Of a stretch of DNA of 6,631 nucleotides, positions 6,623 to 6,631 are shown piece by piece. Made by a program: the position numbers and the translations under genes. How positions within the stretch are numbered: position 1 is the first letter of the stretch; the number at the start of each line of letters is the position of its first letter. Source of the stretch: Oxalobacteraceae bacterium (GTDB taxonomy: Bacteria; Pseudomonadota; Gammaproteobacteria; Burkholderiales; Burkholderiaceae_D); NCBI GenBank assembly GCA_947453015.1, contig CANGFL010000076.1, forward strand, positions 1 through 6,631, given 5' to 3'. The notes beneath the pieces are model-generated. The model had not been told where the DNA came from, made no database searches, and saw only the letters and a list, made by a program, of their open reading frames with translations.

Positions 6623-6631
6623 GTGAGCTAC
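6623..6631 (+). CDS. Start of the next gene (only three codons in window)
   Basis: GTG AGC TAC would begin a protein Met-Ser-Tyr. Alternatives can be excluded here: GTG 6618 and ATG 6621 are in one frame and run straight into TGA 6624-6626. The good Shine-Dalgarno and the near-contact with the permease stop suggest an operon partner. In similar loci the neighbour is often a periplasmic or outer-membrane protein, but nothing in nine bases identifies it. Confidence 0.5.

Overview
The window reads as a stretch of a bacterial chromosome in which every supported gene lies on the + strand. It is most likely from a betaproteobacterium of moderate G+C (mid-to-high 40s percent, judged by eye). That assignment is an inference: Urt-type transporters with an FmdA/FmdB formamidase pair, a small surface-adhesin-E-like secreted protein and this class of MMPL/RND permease are all common in Betaproteobacteria, including Methylophilaceae and Burkholderiales. 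No 16S or other firm taxonomic marker is present.

Region 1 (1-3626) is the downstream part of a nitrogen-scavenging operon. It holds the C-terminal end of a UrtC-like permease, the two ATPases UrtD and UrtE, the acetamidase/formamidase-family enzyme FmdA, and the small zinc-ribbon protein FmdB. urtC and urtD overlap by 4 bases, and the later gaps are 20, 59 and 16 bases. The unit ends at a strong intrinsic terminator with a perfect 14-bp stem (3595-3626). The layout suggests an ATP-driven importer for urea and/or short-chain amides feeding a cytoplasmic amidase that releases ammonium and formate (or another short acid). The periplasmic binding protein, UrtB and most of UrtC would lie upstream of the window.

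Region 2 (3627-4266) holds one small secreted protein of 130 residues with a signal peptide and two cysteines, resembling the surface-adhesin protein E family. It is flanked by two spacers of roughly 70 and 174 bases with only weak promoter-like or hairpin signals.

Region 3 (4267-6631) is a complete 784-residue MMPL/RND-superfamily permease of unknown substrate. It is followed immediately by the first codons of another gene that appears to start at GTG 6623 behind a good Shine-Dalgarno, implying translational coupling.

No RNA genes, insertion sequences, CRISPR arrays or integrase/attachment features were seen. All genes belong to recognisable families, and I do not see a clearly new system. 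The main open points are the true substrate of the transporter-amidase unit, the role of FmdB, and the function of the RND permease with its neighbours.
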